From Doris montereyensis (lineage: Eukaryota > Mollusca > Gastropoda > Nudibranchia > Dorididae): a stretch of 64,000 nt of DNA. Location: the NCBI GenBank assembly GCA_037039925.1, contig JAXRKP010001286.1, positions 79,321 to 143,320 of the forward strand, given 5' to 3'. The first letter of the stretch is position 1. Each line of letters starts with the position of its first letter. This document shows positions 45,642 through 56,649 of this stretch, in pieces. The translations under genes were made by a program, and so were the position numbers. The notes below the pieces were generated by a model that worked only from the letters and a program-made list of their open reading frames with translations, ran no database searches and was not told where the DNA came from.

Positions 45642-46072
45642 TTACTATTGTATTATTACTACTGTATTTCTTTCTACTTATTTCTACTACTACTTCTACT
45701 ACTACTACTACTTATACATACTGTTTACTACTATTACTACTACTACTACTACTTCTTTCTTTCTTTACTACTACTTTATTACTAATACTACTATTAGATA
45801 AAGACAAACAGTGAGGCAGGGGCATGTCGGAAGTGAAGGTAATGACATAATGTAATACGAAAAAGCCCCATAGGAACAAAGACGAGACAAGCACACGGAA
45901 TAGACAGAAAATGGGGAACGTAGCTAGCTCGGTTGGTAGCACGCTTTCTTTTCATGGCAAGGCGATGGGTACCGATGCAGAGGTCACGGTTCGATCCTAT
46001 GGTGGCCAGGAGTTCGATCTGTCTATTCCTTGTGTTTGTCTCGTCTTTGTTCCTATGGGGCTTTGCGTGACT

Positions 46073-46129
<57 letters not shown>

Positions 46130-46189
46130 AACTGCTGCTGCTGCTGCTGCCACTGCTGCTACTACTGCTGCTGCTGCTGCTGCTGCTGG

Positions 46190-46222
<33 letters not shown>

Positions 46223-46720
46223 ACTACTGTACTGCTGCTACTGCTGCTATTGCTGCTATTGCTTTGCTACTGCTAATACTGCTGCTACTGCTGGTTCTAC
46301 TACTATTGCTACTGCTAATGCTGCTGCTACTACTGCTGCTGCTATTACTACTACTACCTGCTGCTGCTGCACGATTGGCAGCGCTGCTGCTGATGCTGCT
46401 GCTGCTGCTGCTACTGCTACTAACGCTGCTACTGCTGCTGCTACTGCTACTGCTGCTACCACTGCTATTACTGCTGCTGAAGGAGACGGCTGCTGTCACT
46501 GATAATACCTCCTTAATGGTTCCTTTACGTATTAAGATGTCGTTCGGATCGACTCTGAGTTTATCTGGACAGCCTTGAAGATGTCGGACCTGCTGCAACG
46601 TTTTGGATGCAGTGATCTGGCCAAAGCGTCTGGTGTAGGGTTGTGTGTGGTTCAAGGCCATTGCATGGTACAGGAAATCGATTTGCAAAACTTGAATCGT
46701 TTTGGGAAGACAAATAGAGC
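41930..46720 (-). CDS. Nicotinamidase (isochorismatase/PncA family), partial gene
   Basis: Hydrolyses nicotinamide to nicotinic acid and ammonia, the entry to Preiss-Handler NAD salvage; present in many invertebrates, absent from vertebrates. Four minus-strand exons give, in order, HQTLWPDHCIQN; KLRVDPNDILIRKGTIKE; DSYSAF(Y)DNG; SNDITHVFIVGLAKDYC, VYYTSLDA; YETYTVLDATR, VTPDTVQQAISDMAAKG; IHLINSDMMWDVLHDVSV. From PncA structure the His of WPxHC is a metal ligand, the Lys of KG is catalytic and the Cys of DYC is the nucleophile; all three are present. The N-terminal part with the catalytic Asp and the DxH metal motif was not found up to the window end, so it lies in a distant exon or is lost. 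Three exons need one-base corrections, as in DNAJC10. Confidence 0.88.
42140..42490 (+). repeat. (CA)n/(GA)n/(CAGA)n tract
   Basis: CA run at 42146-42160, then GA and CAGA blocks for about 320 bases, in a nicotinamidase intron. Confidence 0.95.
42605..42690 (-). CDS. Nicotinamidase exon, VLDATRGVTPDTVQQAI
   Basis: Minus-strand acceptor 'gtcttcag', donor gtgaga. Reads YETYTVLDATR, one G missing in the GGGG run, then GVTPDTVQQAISDMAAKG. Ends in phase 1, matching the next exon. Confidence 0.88.
42835..43075 (-). repeat. SINE family A, minus copy
   Basis: 'agcagctaagggatctttaa', 'gatccacctacttggatcag' and 'gaattgagaggccaacacct' in reverse orientation. Confidence 0.75.
43250..43560 (-). repeat. 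SINE family A, minus copy
   Basis: Tail 'attttgatttacccacatcc', then 'cagctacggaatctttaaca', 'gatccacctacctggatcgg' and inverted head 'ttttggttgagaggtgac'. Confidence 0.78.
43665..43985 (+). repeat. SINE family A
   Basis: Head 'gacagggaggtccagatgaa', B-box-like 'gggttcaaaaccctgg', body 'cctagtcccatcaaagatag', and 3' end 'gttgtggatgtgggcaaa'. The tail passes into a TCTG tract. Confidence 0.75.
43980..44505 (+). repeat. (TCTG)n/(TCTC)n tract
   Basis: About 525 bases of TCTG-rich repeat in a nicotinamidase intron. Its CLSVCLSV open frames are not genes. Confidence 0.95.
44600..44753 (-). CDS. Nicotinamidase exon with the catalytic Cys
   Basis: Minus-strand acceptor 'tgccttacag'. Reads DSYSAF, (Y)DNGCLITLTFT, then ILQSNDITHVFIVGLAKDYC, VYYTSLDAQNL. 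Needs a base before DSYSAF and small fixes at 'gcgtttacg' and 'ttcactag'. The 3' end is uncertain: the nearest donor, gttatc, falls in a 'gggagataactctt' word also found at 23330, so the boundary at 44600 is a best guess. Confidence 0.85.
44808..45790 (+). repeat. Compound GT/TA/GA/CTG/TA/CTA microsatellite
   Basis: GT, TA and GA runs (44808-44910), CTG with rare breaks (44910-45260), two short TA runs (about 45263-45307), more CTG (45308-45588), then CTA and TTA (45588-45790). The CTG reads as CAG in the sense of the nicotinamidase gene. Confidence 0.95.
45862..46064 (+). repeat. SINE family C with inverted tail, foldback
   Basis: Head 'agctcggttggtagcacgct' and B box 'ggttcgatccta' at 45925-45998. 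The 3' end at 46019-46064 is complementary to 45862-45907 with about two mismatches in 46, so the element can fold into a long hairpin. Confidence 0.75.
46075..46480 (+). repeat. (CTG)n tract
   Basis: About 400 bases of CTG with CTA, ATT and other breaks. It starts about 10 bases after the foldback SINE and ends about 25 bases from the nicotinamidase donor. Confidence 0.95.
46509..46720 (-). CDS. Nicotinamidase exon with WPDHC and RKGT
   Basis: Minus-strand acceptor 'acatttttgcag' ends at 46721. Reads LYLSSQNDSSFANRFPVPCN, GLEPHTTLHQTLWPDHCIQN, then after one base shift near 46560 KLRVDPNDILIRKGTIKE. Donor gtatta at 46508. WPDHC carries the metal-binding His and RKGT the catalytic Lys of the family. 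Confidence 0.85.
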
Positions 46721-46819
46721 CTGCAAAAATGTATTAAAAAAAACATTTAAACAGAAAATCAAATTTCTGGAACTATATCCATGAATAATGCGAAATAATA
46801 CAGATATAGTGGACTCTGA

Positions 46820-46822
<3 letters not shown>

Positions 46823-46867
<45 letters not shown>

Positions 46868-46920
46868 CTTTATTGTCCTTTTCAGACAATTCATGTTAGG
46901 TTCACATAAATCATTTTACA
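46823..46920 (-). repeat. (AAT)n tract and inverted retroelement 3' end
   Basis: (AAT) run then 'atctttattgtccttttca', as at 17761-17880. Confidence 0.6.
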
Positions 46921-46924
46921 CTTC

Positions 46925-48440
46925 ACAATCCCATAACAAGTCAGATCGTAAAGCTATTGAGGCTATACGTAGTAAGTCCGTAAGTGTAAACCTAGATTCC
47001 AGGTCATCAACTGTAACTTATACGCACAAGTCGTGAGTGCAAACTTTAGATTTTAGGTCGTCGTTTGTAACCTCTAAGTCGTAAATCTTTAAAATGAACT
47101 TAGATGTTAGGTCTCCAACTGTAACCTATATGTCGTAAATCTTTACTGGAAACTCTAGATTTTCGATTTTCAACTGTAACCTAGATGTCGTAAATCTTCA
47201 CTTGAAACTCTAGATTTTCGATTTTCAACTGTAAACCTAGATGTCGTAAATCTTCACTGGAAACTCTAGATTTTCGATTTTCAACTGTAACTTAGATGTC
47301 GTAATCTTCATTGCAAACTCTAGATTTTAGGTCATGAACTGTAACTTATACGTCGTAATTCTTCATTGCAAACTCTAGAGTTAGGCCGTGAACTGTAACC
47401 TATACGTCGTAAATCTTCATTGTAAACTTTAGATTTAGGTCTTCAACTGTAGCCTATACGTTCGTAAATCTTCATTGTAAACTTTAGAGTTTAGGTCGTC
47501 AACTGTAACCTATACGTTGTAAATCTTCACTGTAAACTTTAGATTTTAGGTCGTCAACGCTGTAACCTATACGTTGTAAATCTTCTGTAAACTTTTAGAT
47601 TTTAGGTCGTCGCTGTAACCTATACGTTGTAAATCTTCACTGTAAACTTTAGATTTTAGTTCGTCCAACTGTAACCTATACGTTGTAAATCTTCACTGTA
47701 AACTTTAGATGTTAGGTCGTCAACCGTAACCTATGCACGTCGTAAATTCACTGTAAACTTTAGATTTTAGTTCGTCAATTGTAGCATATGCACCTCGTAA
47801 ATCTTCACTGTAAAGGTCAGGTCGTCAACTGTAACCTATGCACCTTGTAAATCTTCACTGTAAACTTTAGATTTTAGGTCATCAACCGTAACCTATCGTT
47901 TGTAAATCTTCACTGTAAACTTTAGATTTTAGGTCATCAACTGTAACCTATACCTCGTAAATCTTTACTGTAAACTTTAGATTTTGGGTCATCAACTGTA
48001 ACCTATACCTTGTAAATCTTCTGTAAGCTTTAGATTTAGTTCGTCAACTGTAACCTATATGCACGTCGCAAATCTTCTGTAAACTTTAGATTGTAGTTCG
48101 TTAATTGTAACCTATGCACCTCGTAAGCCTTTACTGTAAACTTTAGATTGTAGTTCGTCAATTGTAGCATATGCACCTCGTAAGCCTTTACTGTAAACTT
48201 TAGATGCATTCGTCAGCCGTAACCTATACCTCGTAAGCCTTTACAATCAACTTTAGATTGCAGTTCGTATGCATTACCTTTTTTTATACTTAAAAGCCTT
48301 TATTAAACTTTAGATGTAGTTCACTCAAATGTCAATACCTAGTTGCCTTTACTGTAAACTTTAGAAAGATAGTTCGTCAACTGTAACCTATGCACCTCGT
48401 AAGCATTTCTTTTTAGTTTAGTTCGTCACTTAACTATTGT
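46925..48440 (+). repeat. About 55-bp minisatellite
   Basis: About 27 units: 'aatcttcactgtaaacttta', 'gattttaggtcgtcaactgt', 'aacctatacgttgta'. The right end decays gradually into T-rich DNA. Confidence 0.92.
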
Positions 48441-48589
48441 CTACCTCGTAAGCCTTACTATTGTTTAGATATGTGCATTTAATATTGACCTCTACCTAGT
48501 AAAAGCGCTTTCTTATTGTGTGGTAAGTTCGTCAACTGTTGTCTAGATGGGGACATTTCTTTTTGTCTAGATATGTGCATTTGTTCTTT

Positions 48590-49570
48590 TTAGATCAACA
48601 CTTACATTGTCTAAATAGCTGTACTGACCATTGTTTGACATAACTGTACTTACCATTGATTGAATAACTGTGCCACCATTGTTTGAATAACTGTACTTCC
48701 ATTGTTTGAATATTGCACTTCCAAATTGAATAAGTTGCATTTACAAATCATCTAGAAAAAGATAAGCTGTACTAAGCCATTGATTGAATAGGTGCATTTC
48801 TTTTTGTTTGAATAACTCTATTTGTCCATAGATGCACTTACCATTGTTTAGATATTGATTGATAACTGTATTGACCTAAATTGGTCTTTATTAACCATTG
48901 ATTGAATAGGAACATTTACTATTGTCTAGATGAGGACATTAATAACCATTGATTGAATAACTGTATTTAGATGACCATTGATTGAATAACTGTACTTACC
49001 ATTGTTTGAATAGCAGTATTTACCATTGTTTGAATAACTGTACTTACCATTGTTTGAATAACTGTATTTACCATTGATTTGAATAACTGTATTTACCATT
49101 GTTTGAATAACTGTACTGACCATTATTTGAATAACTGTACTTACCATTGTTTCAATAACTGTACCAGACCATTGATTGAATTAAACTGTACTGACCATTG
49201 ATTGAATAGGTATTTACCATTGATTGAATAACTATACTGACCATTGTTGAATAGCAGTATTCCTTTGATAGATAGCAGTATTTTACCATTGATTGAATAG
49301 CAGTATTTACCATTGATTGAATAACTGTATTTACCATTGATTGAATAACTATATTTACCATTGATTGAGTAACTGTATTTACCATTGATTGAATAACTGA
49401 AATAATCATTGATTAAATAACCGTATTTACCATTGATTGAATAATCGTATAGTTACCATTGATTGAATAACTGTACTTACCATTGATTGCATAGCAGTAT
49501 TTACCATTGATTGAATAACTGTATTTACTATTGATTGAATAACTGTACTTACCATTGATTGAATAACTGT
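48590..49570 (+). repeat. 24-bp minisatellite, subfamily 1
   Basis: Units 'ttaccattgattgaataact'+'gtat', with TTTG for ATTG and gtac for gtat. The left part (48590-48950) is irregular. Confidence 0.9.
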
Positions 49571-50425
49571 ATTTCCCTGTCTAGATAGATGTACTTACCA
49601 TTGTCTAGATAGGTATACTTACCATTGTCTGGATAGGTATACTTACCATTGTCTAGATAGGTATACTTACCATTGTCTAGATAGGTATACTTGCATTGTC
49701 TAGATAGGTATACTTACCATTGTCTAGATAGGTATACTCAGTGTCTAGATTGTCTAGATAGGTATACTTACCATTGTTTAGATAGGTATACTTACCATTG
49801 TCTAGATAGATGTACTTACCATTGTCTAGATAGGTATACGTACCATTGTCTATATAGGTATACTTACCATTTCTAGCTAGGTATACTTACCATTGTCTAG
49901 ATAGGTATACTTACCATTGTCTAAATAGATATACTTACCATTGTCTAGATAGGTATACTTACCATTGTCTAGATAGGTATACTTACCATTGTCTATATAG
50001 GTATACTTGCATTGTCTATATTGGTATACTTACCATTGTCTAGATAGGTATACTTACCATTGTCTAGATAGATATACTTACCATTGTCTAGATAGGTATA
50101 CTTACCATTGTCTAGATAGGTATACTTACCATTGTCTAGATAGGTATACTTACCATTGTCTAGATAGATATACTTACCATTGTCTATATAGATGTACTTA
50201 CCATTGTCTAGATAGGTATACTTACCATTGTCTAGATAGATGTACTTACCATTGTCTAGATAGGTATACTTACCATTGTCTAGATAGGTATACTTACCAT
50301 TGTCTAGATAGGTGTGCCTACCATTGTCTAGATAGGTATGCTTACCATTGTCTAGATAGGTATACTTACCATTGTCTAGATAGGTATACTTACCACTGTC
50401 TAGATAGATATACTCACCATTGCTA
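49571..50425 (+). repeat. 24-bp minisatellite, subfamily 2
   Basis: Units 'ttaccattgtctagataggt'+'atac', about 35 copies, very regular. Same period and same TTACCATTG start as the array before it. Confidence 0.94.
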
Positions 50426-50768
50426 GATAGTTCAGCTGGACAATGTCAAGGACTTTCGAGTTGAATGGGACGAGTAAGGAATGAAATGTGACCAATAGGA
50501 TGCCAGTCTTGGGATATAGCCACGAGGGAAATCATGTCTTCAAATTGGTCACGAATTCTAGAATCATAAAATCATAGACATTAGACAACGCATGATCACC
50601 CATTGATTATAATTCAAAATTTAAAAAACATAGGAGCCTGAATTTGTTTTTCTGTAGGAATGAAAAAGAAAAAAAAAAAAAAAAGCACATCCACTTGTCT
50701 ATAGCATGTAATTGCATTATTTTAGGCGTCGTTACGAAACCTTAGTGTTGTGACCTTGTAATTGCGAT
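50426..50768. other. Spacer between arrays, no gene seen
   Basis: Unique-looking DNA with an A-rich run (50668-50684). No open frame of note. Confidence 0.4.
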
Positions 50769-53560
50769 AACGCTGGTTCGACGACAACACTAGTTCAACG
50801 ACAACACTGAGTTCAACGACAACACTGGTTCAACGACAACACTGATTCAACAACAACATCTGGTTCAAGGACAACACTGGTTCAACGACAACACTGGTTC
50901 AACGACAACACTGGTTCGACGACAACACTGGTTCAACGACAACACTGGTTCAACGACAACACTGGTTCGATGACAACACTGGTTCAACGACAACACTGGT
51001 TCAATGACAACACTGGTTCAATGACAACACTGGTTCAATGACAACACTGGTTCAACGACAACACTGGTTCAACGACAACACTGGTTCAACGACAACACTG
51101 GTTCAACGACAACACTGGTTCAACGACAACACTGGTTCAACGACAACACTGGTTCAACGACAACACTGGTTTGACGACAACACTGGTTCAACGACAACAC
51201 TGGTTCAATGACAACACTGGTTCAACAACACTAGTTCAACGACAACACTGGTTCAACGACAACACTGATTCAACAACAACATCTGTTTCAAGGATAACAC
51301 TGGTTCAACGACAACACTGGTTCAATGACAACACTGGTTCAACGACAACACTGGTTCAACGACAACACTGGTTCAACGACAACACTGGTTCAATGACAAC
51401 ACTGGTTCAACGACAACACTGGTTCGATGACAACACTGGTTCAACGACAACACTGGTTCGATGACAACACTGGTTCAACGACAACACTGGTTCAATGACA
51501 ACACTGGTTCAACGACAACACTGGTTCAACGACAACACTGGTTCAACGACAACACTGGTTCGACGACAACACCTGGTTTGACGACAACACTGGTTCAACG
51601 ACAACACTGGTTCGATGACAACACTGGTTCAACGACAACACTGGTTCAATGACAACACTGGTTCAACGACAACACTGGTTCAACGACAACACTGGTTCAA
51701 TGACAACACTGGTTCAATGACAACACTGGTTCAACGACAACACTGGTTCAACGACAACACTGGTTCAACGACAACACTGGTTCAATGACAACACTGGTTC
51801 AACGACAACACTGGTTCAATGACAACACTGGTTCAATGACAACACTGGTTCAACGACAACACTGGTTCGATGACAACACTGGTTCGATGACAACACTGGT
51901 TCGATGACAACACTGGTTCAACGACAACACTGGTTCAACGACAACACTGGTTCAACGACAACACTGGTTCGACGACAACACTGGTTCAATGACAACACTG
52001 GTTCAACGACAACACTGGTTCAACGACAACACTGGTTCAACGACAACACTGGTTCAACGACAACACTGGTTCAACGACAACACTGGTTTGACGACAACAC
52101 TGGTTCGACGACAACACTGGTTTGACGACAACACTGGTTCGACGACAACACTGGTCTCGATGACAACACTGGTTCAACGACAACACTGGTTCGATGACAA
52201 CACTGGTTCAACGACAACACTGGTTCAATGACAACACTGGTTCAACGACAACACTGGTTCAACGACAACACTGGTTCAATGACAACACTGGTTCAACGAC
52301 AACACTGGTTCAACGACAACACTGGTTCAATGACAACACTGGTTCAATGACAACACTGGTTCAACGACAACACTGGTTCAACGACAACACTGGTTCAACG
52401 ACAACACTGGTTCAACGACAACACTGGTTCAACGACAACACTGGTTCAACGACAACACTGGTTCTGATGACAACACTGGTTCAATGGACAACACTGGTTC
52501 AATGACAACACTGGTTCAACGACAACACTGGTTAATGACAACACTGGTTCAAGGACAACACTGGTTCAATGACAACACTGGTTCAATGACAACACTGGTT
52601 AAAGCGACATTGTCACTGGTTCGTGACAACACTGGTTCAACGACAACACTGGTTCGATGACAACACTGGTTCAAACAACACTGGTTCAACGACAACACTG
52701 GTTCCAACGACAAAACTGATTCGAGATGACAACACTGGTTCATTGACAACACTCCTTTCGACGACAACACTGGTTCTGACAACACTGGTTCAACTAGAGA
52801 CTGACAACACTGGTTCGATGACAACACCGGTCCTTTTTTGACAGAGTTCAACGACAACACTGGTTCAACGACAACACTCCTTTTGATTGACAACACTGGT
52901 TCTGCGATTGAAAGCACTGGTTTGCGACAACACTGGTTCTGGACAACATTGTTCAACGACCTTTTGGTTCGACCTGGTTCTGCCTCTGGTTCAACGAAAC
53001 TTCCTTTGGTTCAATGACAACACTTGGTTCAACGACAACACTTGTAACAAATGACAATTAATGGTTCAATAAATGGCTGGCATAGGTGTGATTTTTTCAA
53101 CGACAATACGGTTCAATGAATTCACTCCCGGTTTCCTGACAACTCAGGTGTGAATAAGTCACCTCTGAAGGTTCAACGACAACACTGGTTCAACGACAAG
53201 CTTGTGGATGTTACATTTTCGCCCTGGTGGAGTTTGGAAAATGCTAGTTATCGACCGTGGACATAACGTTGAATTCAACGCTTTGTCTGAGAAAAAAACT
53301 GTGACAACAATTCGGCTGTCTAATGACACGCCAGTAAATCGATGACAACACTGGTTCAACGACAACACAAAAAAGCCCGGATGAAACACTGGTTCAACGA
53401 CAACACTGGTTCAACGACAACACTTTCAACGGCAACACTTGGTTCAACGACAACACTGGTTCTCAACGTGGACAACACTTTTTGGGCTGTTGACCACTGG
53501 CAACGACACCCCTGGTTCAACGACAGTTTGTCTGTTCAACTATAACACTGGTTCGACGAA
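50769..53560 (+). repeat. 17-bp minisatellite, about 2.8 kb
   Basis: About 110 clean units of GACAACACTGGTTCAAC to 52600. Variants are nearly all TTCAA/TTCGA/TTTGA and ACG/ATG. After 52600 the array becomes progressively broken by unrelated words. Confidence 0.95.
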
Positions 53561-55440
53561 ACAGATAAGATCTCAACGACAAAAGGAAATAGACTGAACT
53601 TAGCTCTGACATGCTGCACATGGCAAACTTTTTGACTTCGGATTGAGGACAATGACATCATTTCAACTGGATTGTCTGATTACCACCCACTCTCTCTCAC
53701 GGCTGGATTCTGTGATTTTTTCTCTCTTGTACTCTAGGAAAAGAATTCACTTACTTTCCTCACTTGATTCTCTGACTAAGTAACCTCTCTCTGAAGGTAA
53801 AGAAAGACACTTGTCTTTTGTCTGTCTGTCTGGTCTGACAGATTGTCTCTCTATCTATGGGATTGAGAAAGACTTCCTTTTGATCGAAAAGAAAAAAATG
53901 AAAACAAATCCTGGATACCGCCGGGGCTTGAACCCACTAAGTTTTGATTGAAGAGACTGACACCTTGCCTCTGGATTACATTGAATATGACTGAATCCTT
54001 TTGATTAAGAACAATATTCTACAGAATCTCTTTGGCTCCTCTGGATTACATGTTGCCCAAAAAGTAGAACCTCATCTTCCCTTTTTGATTTGTAACATCT
54101 TGTATACAATGTACTCTGGATTACATTGAACATTGTGTTTCCTTTTGATGGAAGAGACTTTGACACATGATTGCCTCTGGTTTTCTTTGAACTCTGACTT
54201 CCTTTTGACTGTTGGACAGGTTAAAGATTGTGGATTTACATTGAACCGAGATGTCTTTTGATTTAGTCTATCTGACACCTTTCTTCTCTGGATTACATTG
54301 AACCCACTTCAATTTGGATTAAGAATTTCTTGTTCGGCCTTGTCATTTTGGATTTCAATTTTGAACTTTGATTTCGTTTCTTTTGATTAAGATCTTTCTG
54401 ACACCTTTGCCTCTGAATTGAGCGGATACGCGTAAATTGTCAACTGTGATTGATTAAGAGACTGTTACAGCCTAAATGCCTCTGGATTACATTGAACATT
54501 TCCTTTTGATTACAAGACTTCTCAGGTTTTTTGTTTCTGGATTACACTTGATTTCCCACTTGAGCTTTCTGTTTGTTAGAGACTGACACCTTGCATACTT
54601 GATTAACTGTTTGTTAACAAGTCGTTTAGACATATGTATATTCATACATAAATTCTGTTTGCCGTAATGAAGATAATTTCCTTGAAGTTTCTGTTTGTTT
54701 ACGGCCGTTAGAGCCGGAATTTATCCCGGTTTCGATAGTCGGCACTGATGTGGAACAGGGCAGTTTGTTTAAAGTCGTTGATGCAGGTTTTTACTCCCAA
54801 GCTTGTGCTTGTTATCATTTTCGCCCTGGTGGAGTTTGGAAAATGCAGTTATGTATTTCATACTTGACCGTTGGTATATAACGTTGGATTCATACTTTGT
54901 CTGTTTGTTTAGAACGTTTCGTGACCTCATGATTTCCGAGACTTTCGTTTGTTCTAACCAGTCGTTTTTGCCGACGCCAGTAAATCAGGAGAACAGCGTT
55001 TAGAACAGAAAACAAACTTGCGCTTTCTGTTTGTGAATACCTGTTGATGACTGGAATGACGTGAGCTTTCGTTTGTCACAAAGTCAAACTTCCACTTACG
55101 GCAGGAGCTTTCTGTTTGTTGAACGTCTATAATGAGAATTGCAGCCTTGGTTTGTTTCTCCACCGTGGAACAGACTTTTTCTTTTGAAAGCTGAATATAA
55201 GTTTTTTTTAAATGGCAACCACCATCCCAAGGGGACAGTTTGTCTGATGAGCAGAAACGTTTGGACAAGAGAAAATTGTCGGCAAAAAGATGTATTCAGA
55301 TCTTTCTACGTTTGTACAAAGGAAATAAAGCTGAAGAATAGCTCTGACATGCTGCAATCGTCGGAAAACGATTGACAGGCGGGATGCAAGGAAATGACAT
55401 CATTTAGTTTGTGAGCATGAGTGTCTATTATTCTCTCTCT
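53561..55440 (-). mobile_element. Scrambled second copy of LINE linker and RT
   Basis: Shares long words with 55.83-58.02 kb: 'aacaatattctacagaatct' (53,98x and 55,97x), 'ttaagaatttcttgttcggc', 'aaagctgaatataagttttt' and 'tagctctgacatgctgca'. Between them lie inserted words 'ctctggattacattgaac', 'ccttttgatt' and 'tctgtttgtt'. 54690-54840 is a SINE family B fragment. Possibly misassembled; see findings. Confidence 0.55.
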
Positions 55441-55449
55441 CTCTCTCTT

Positions 55450-55491
<42 letters not shown>

Positions 55492-55504
55492 TTATCGTAC
55501 TCAT

Positions 55505-55850
55505 AGTCTCTCAGTCTGATGAGTGGTCTATATTTATCATACTCACAGTCTTGATGAGTGGTCTGTATTTATCTCTCACAGTACTCACAGTCTTGATGAG
55601 TCTCTCTCTCTATCTACTCTGTCTGTCTGTCTGATGAGTGGTCTCTATTTATCTCTCTTAGTACTTTCAGTCTATATCTGTCTGTCTGTATGTCTGTCTG
55701 TCTATCTATCTTGATCTATCTTATTGATCATACTCACAGTACTCACGTCTTGATGAGTGGTCTGTATTTATATATACTCATAGTACTCACAGTCTTGATG
55801 AGTGGTATATATTTATCGTACTACATGCTCACAGTCTTGATGATAAATAT
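55505..55850 (+). repeat. 44-bp minisatellite, first block
   Basis: Units with 'gtcttgatgagtggtctgta', 'tttatcgtactcacagtact' and 'caca', mixed with TCTG and TCTC words, preceded by a TC run (55432-55500). The same unit forms the larger array at 58050-58715. Confidence 0.85.
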
Positions 55851-56620
55851 ATATATGGAAAGAATAAGTTTGCGTTGAAGAGAAGCGTTTTGATTTGCAT
55901 TGTATTTGAGTAGTTTTTCAGTTAATATGATGAGGCTGAATCGTATTAAACGCGGATGAAAAATTAATGAACAATATTCTACAGAATCTCTTTGGCTCGT
56001 CACTGTGAGAGTACATGTTGAAAAGTAGTATAGCATTTATCTTCCCTTTTTGCCTTGTAAGCAAATTGTAACGGATCTTGGTATCTACAGTACTTTTGTT
56101 TACAATTTCTACTATTTATTGTTTCTAGACATTTCATAGCTTATGAAAGAGGCCTACTGGCTTTAGATTATTCATGATTTTCTAGTTGGATTTCTTTGGG
56201 ACGGGAATCAGCTCTGATCGTTTCCATGTATCTGGTCTGTATTGTTTGAATGGACGGGTTAAAGATTGTCTGTATTTATTGGTGCTAATACTCACTAGTC
56301 TTGAGATGTCTTTAGTACGTTCCACTCATAGTCTATCTGGACACATGCTTTCTTCGTGTCTAGTCTTGGAAAATATGTTATTACATTTTCAATTTGGATG
56401 TTAAGAATTTCTTGTTCGGCTGTGTCATTTTCAATTTCAATTTTAAAGTTTTCTTTGATTTCGTTTCTTTCTTTCTCAAAATCTTTCTCGAACCGTGAAT
56501 AGAACGAATTGAGCGGATTCGCGTAATCAATCTCATTGTCAACTGTGATTGCATTTTGTTTTCTGTTAAAACCTAAATCGTTTTTATTCCTTTCCATGTG
56601 CCGTAATTATTGTGTGCATT
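55830..56620 (-). mobile_element. LINE reverse-transcriptase fragment
   Basis: Minus strand reads PLNSFYSRFEKDFEKERNEI, NVITYFPRLDTKKAC, WKRSELIPVPKKSN, then ILFINFSSAFNTIQPHH (RT motif A, with Asn where the catalytic Asp is expected) and EKLLKYNANQNASL. A CR1/L2-like element with frameshifts; inactive. Confidence 0.82.
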
Positions 56621-56649
56621 ACAAGCCTTCTCAGGTTTTTTGTTTGGAG

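Noticed and set aside
49571..53560. CRISPR-like direct repeats
   Set aside because: Units of 24 and 17 bp are contiguous with no variable spacers, and the context is animal DNA with introns.
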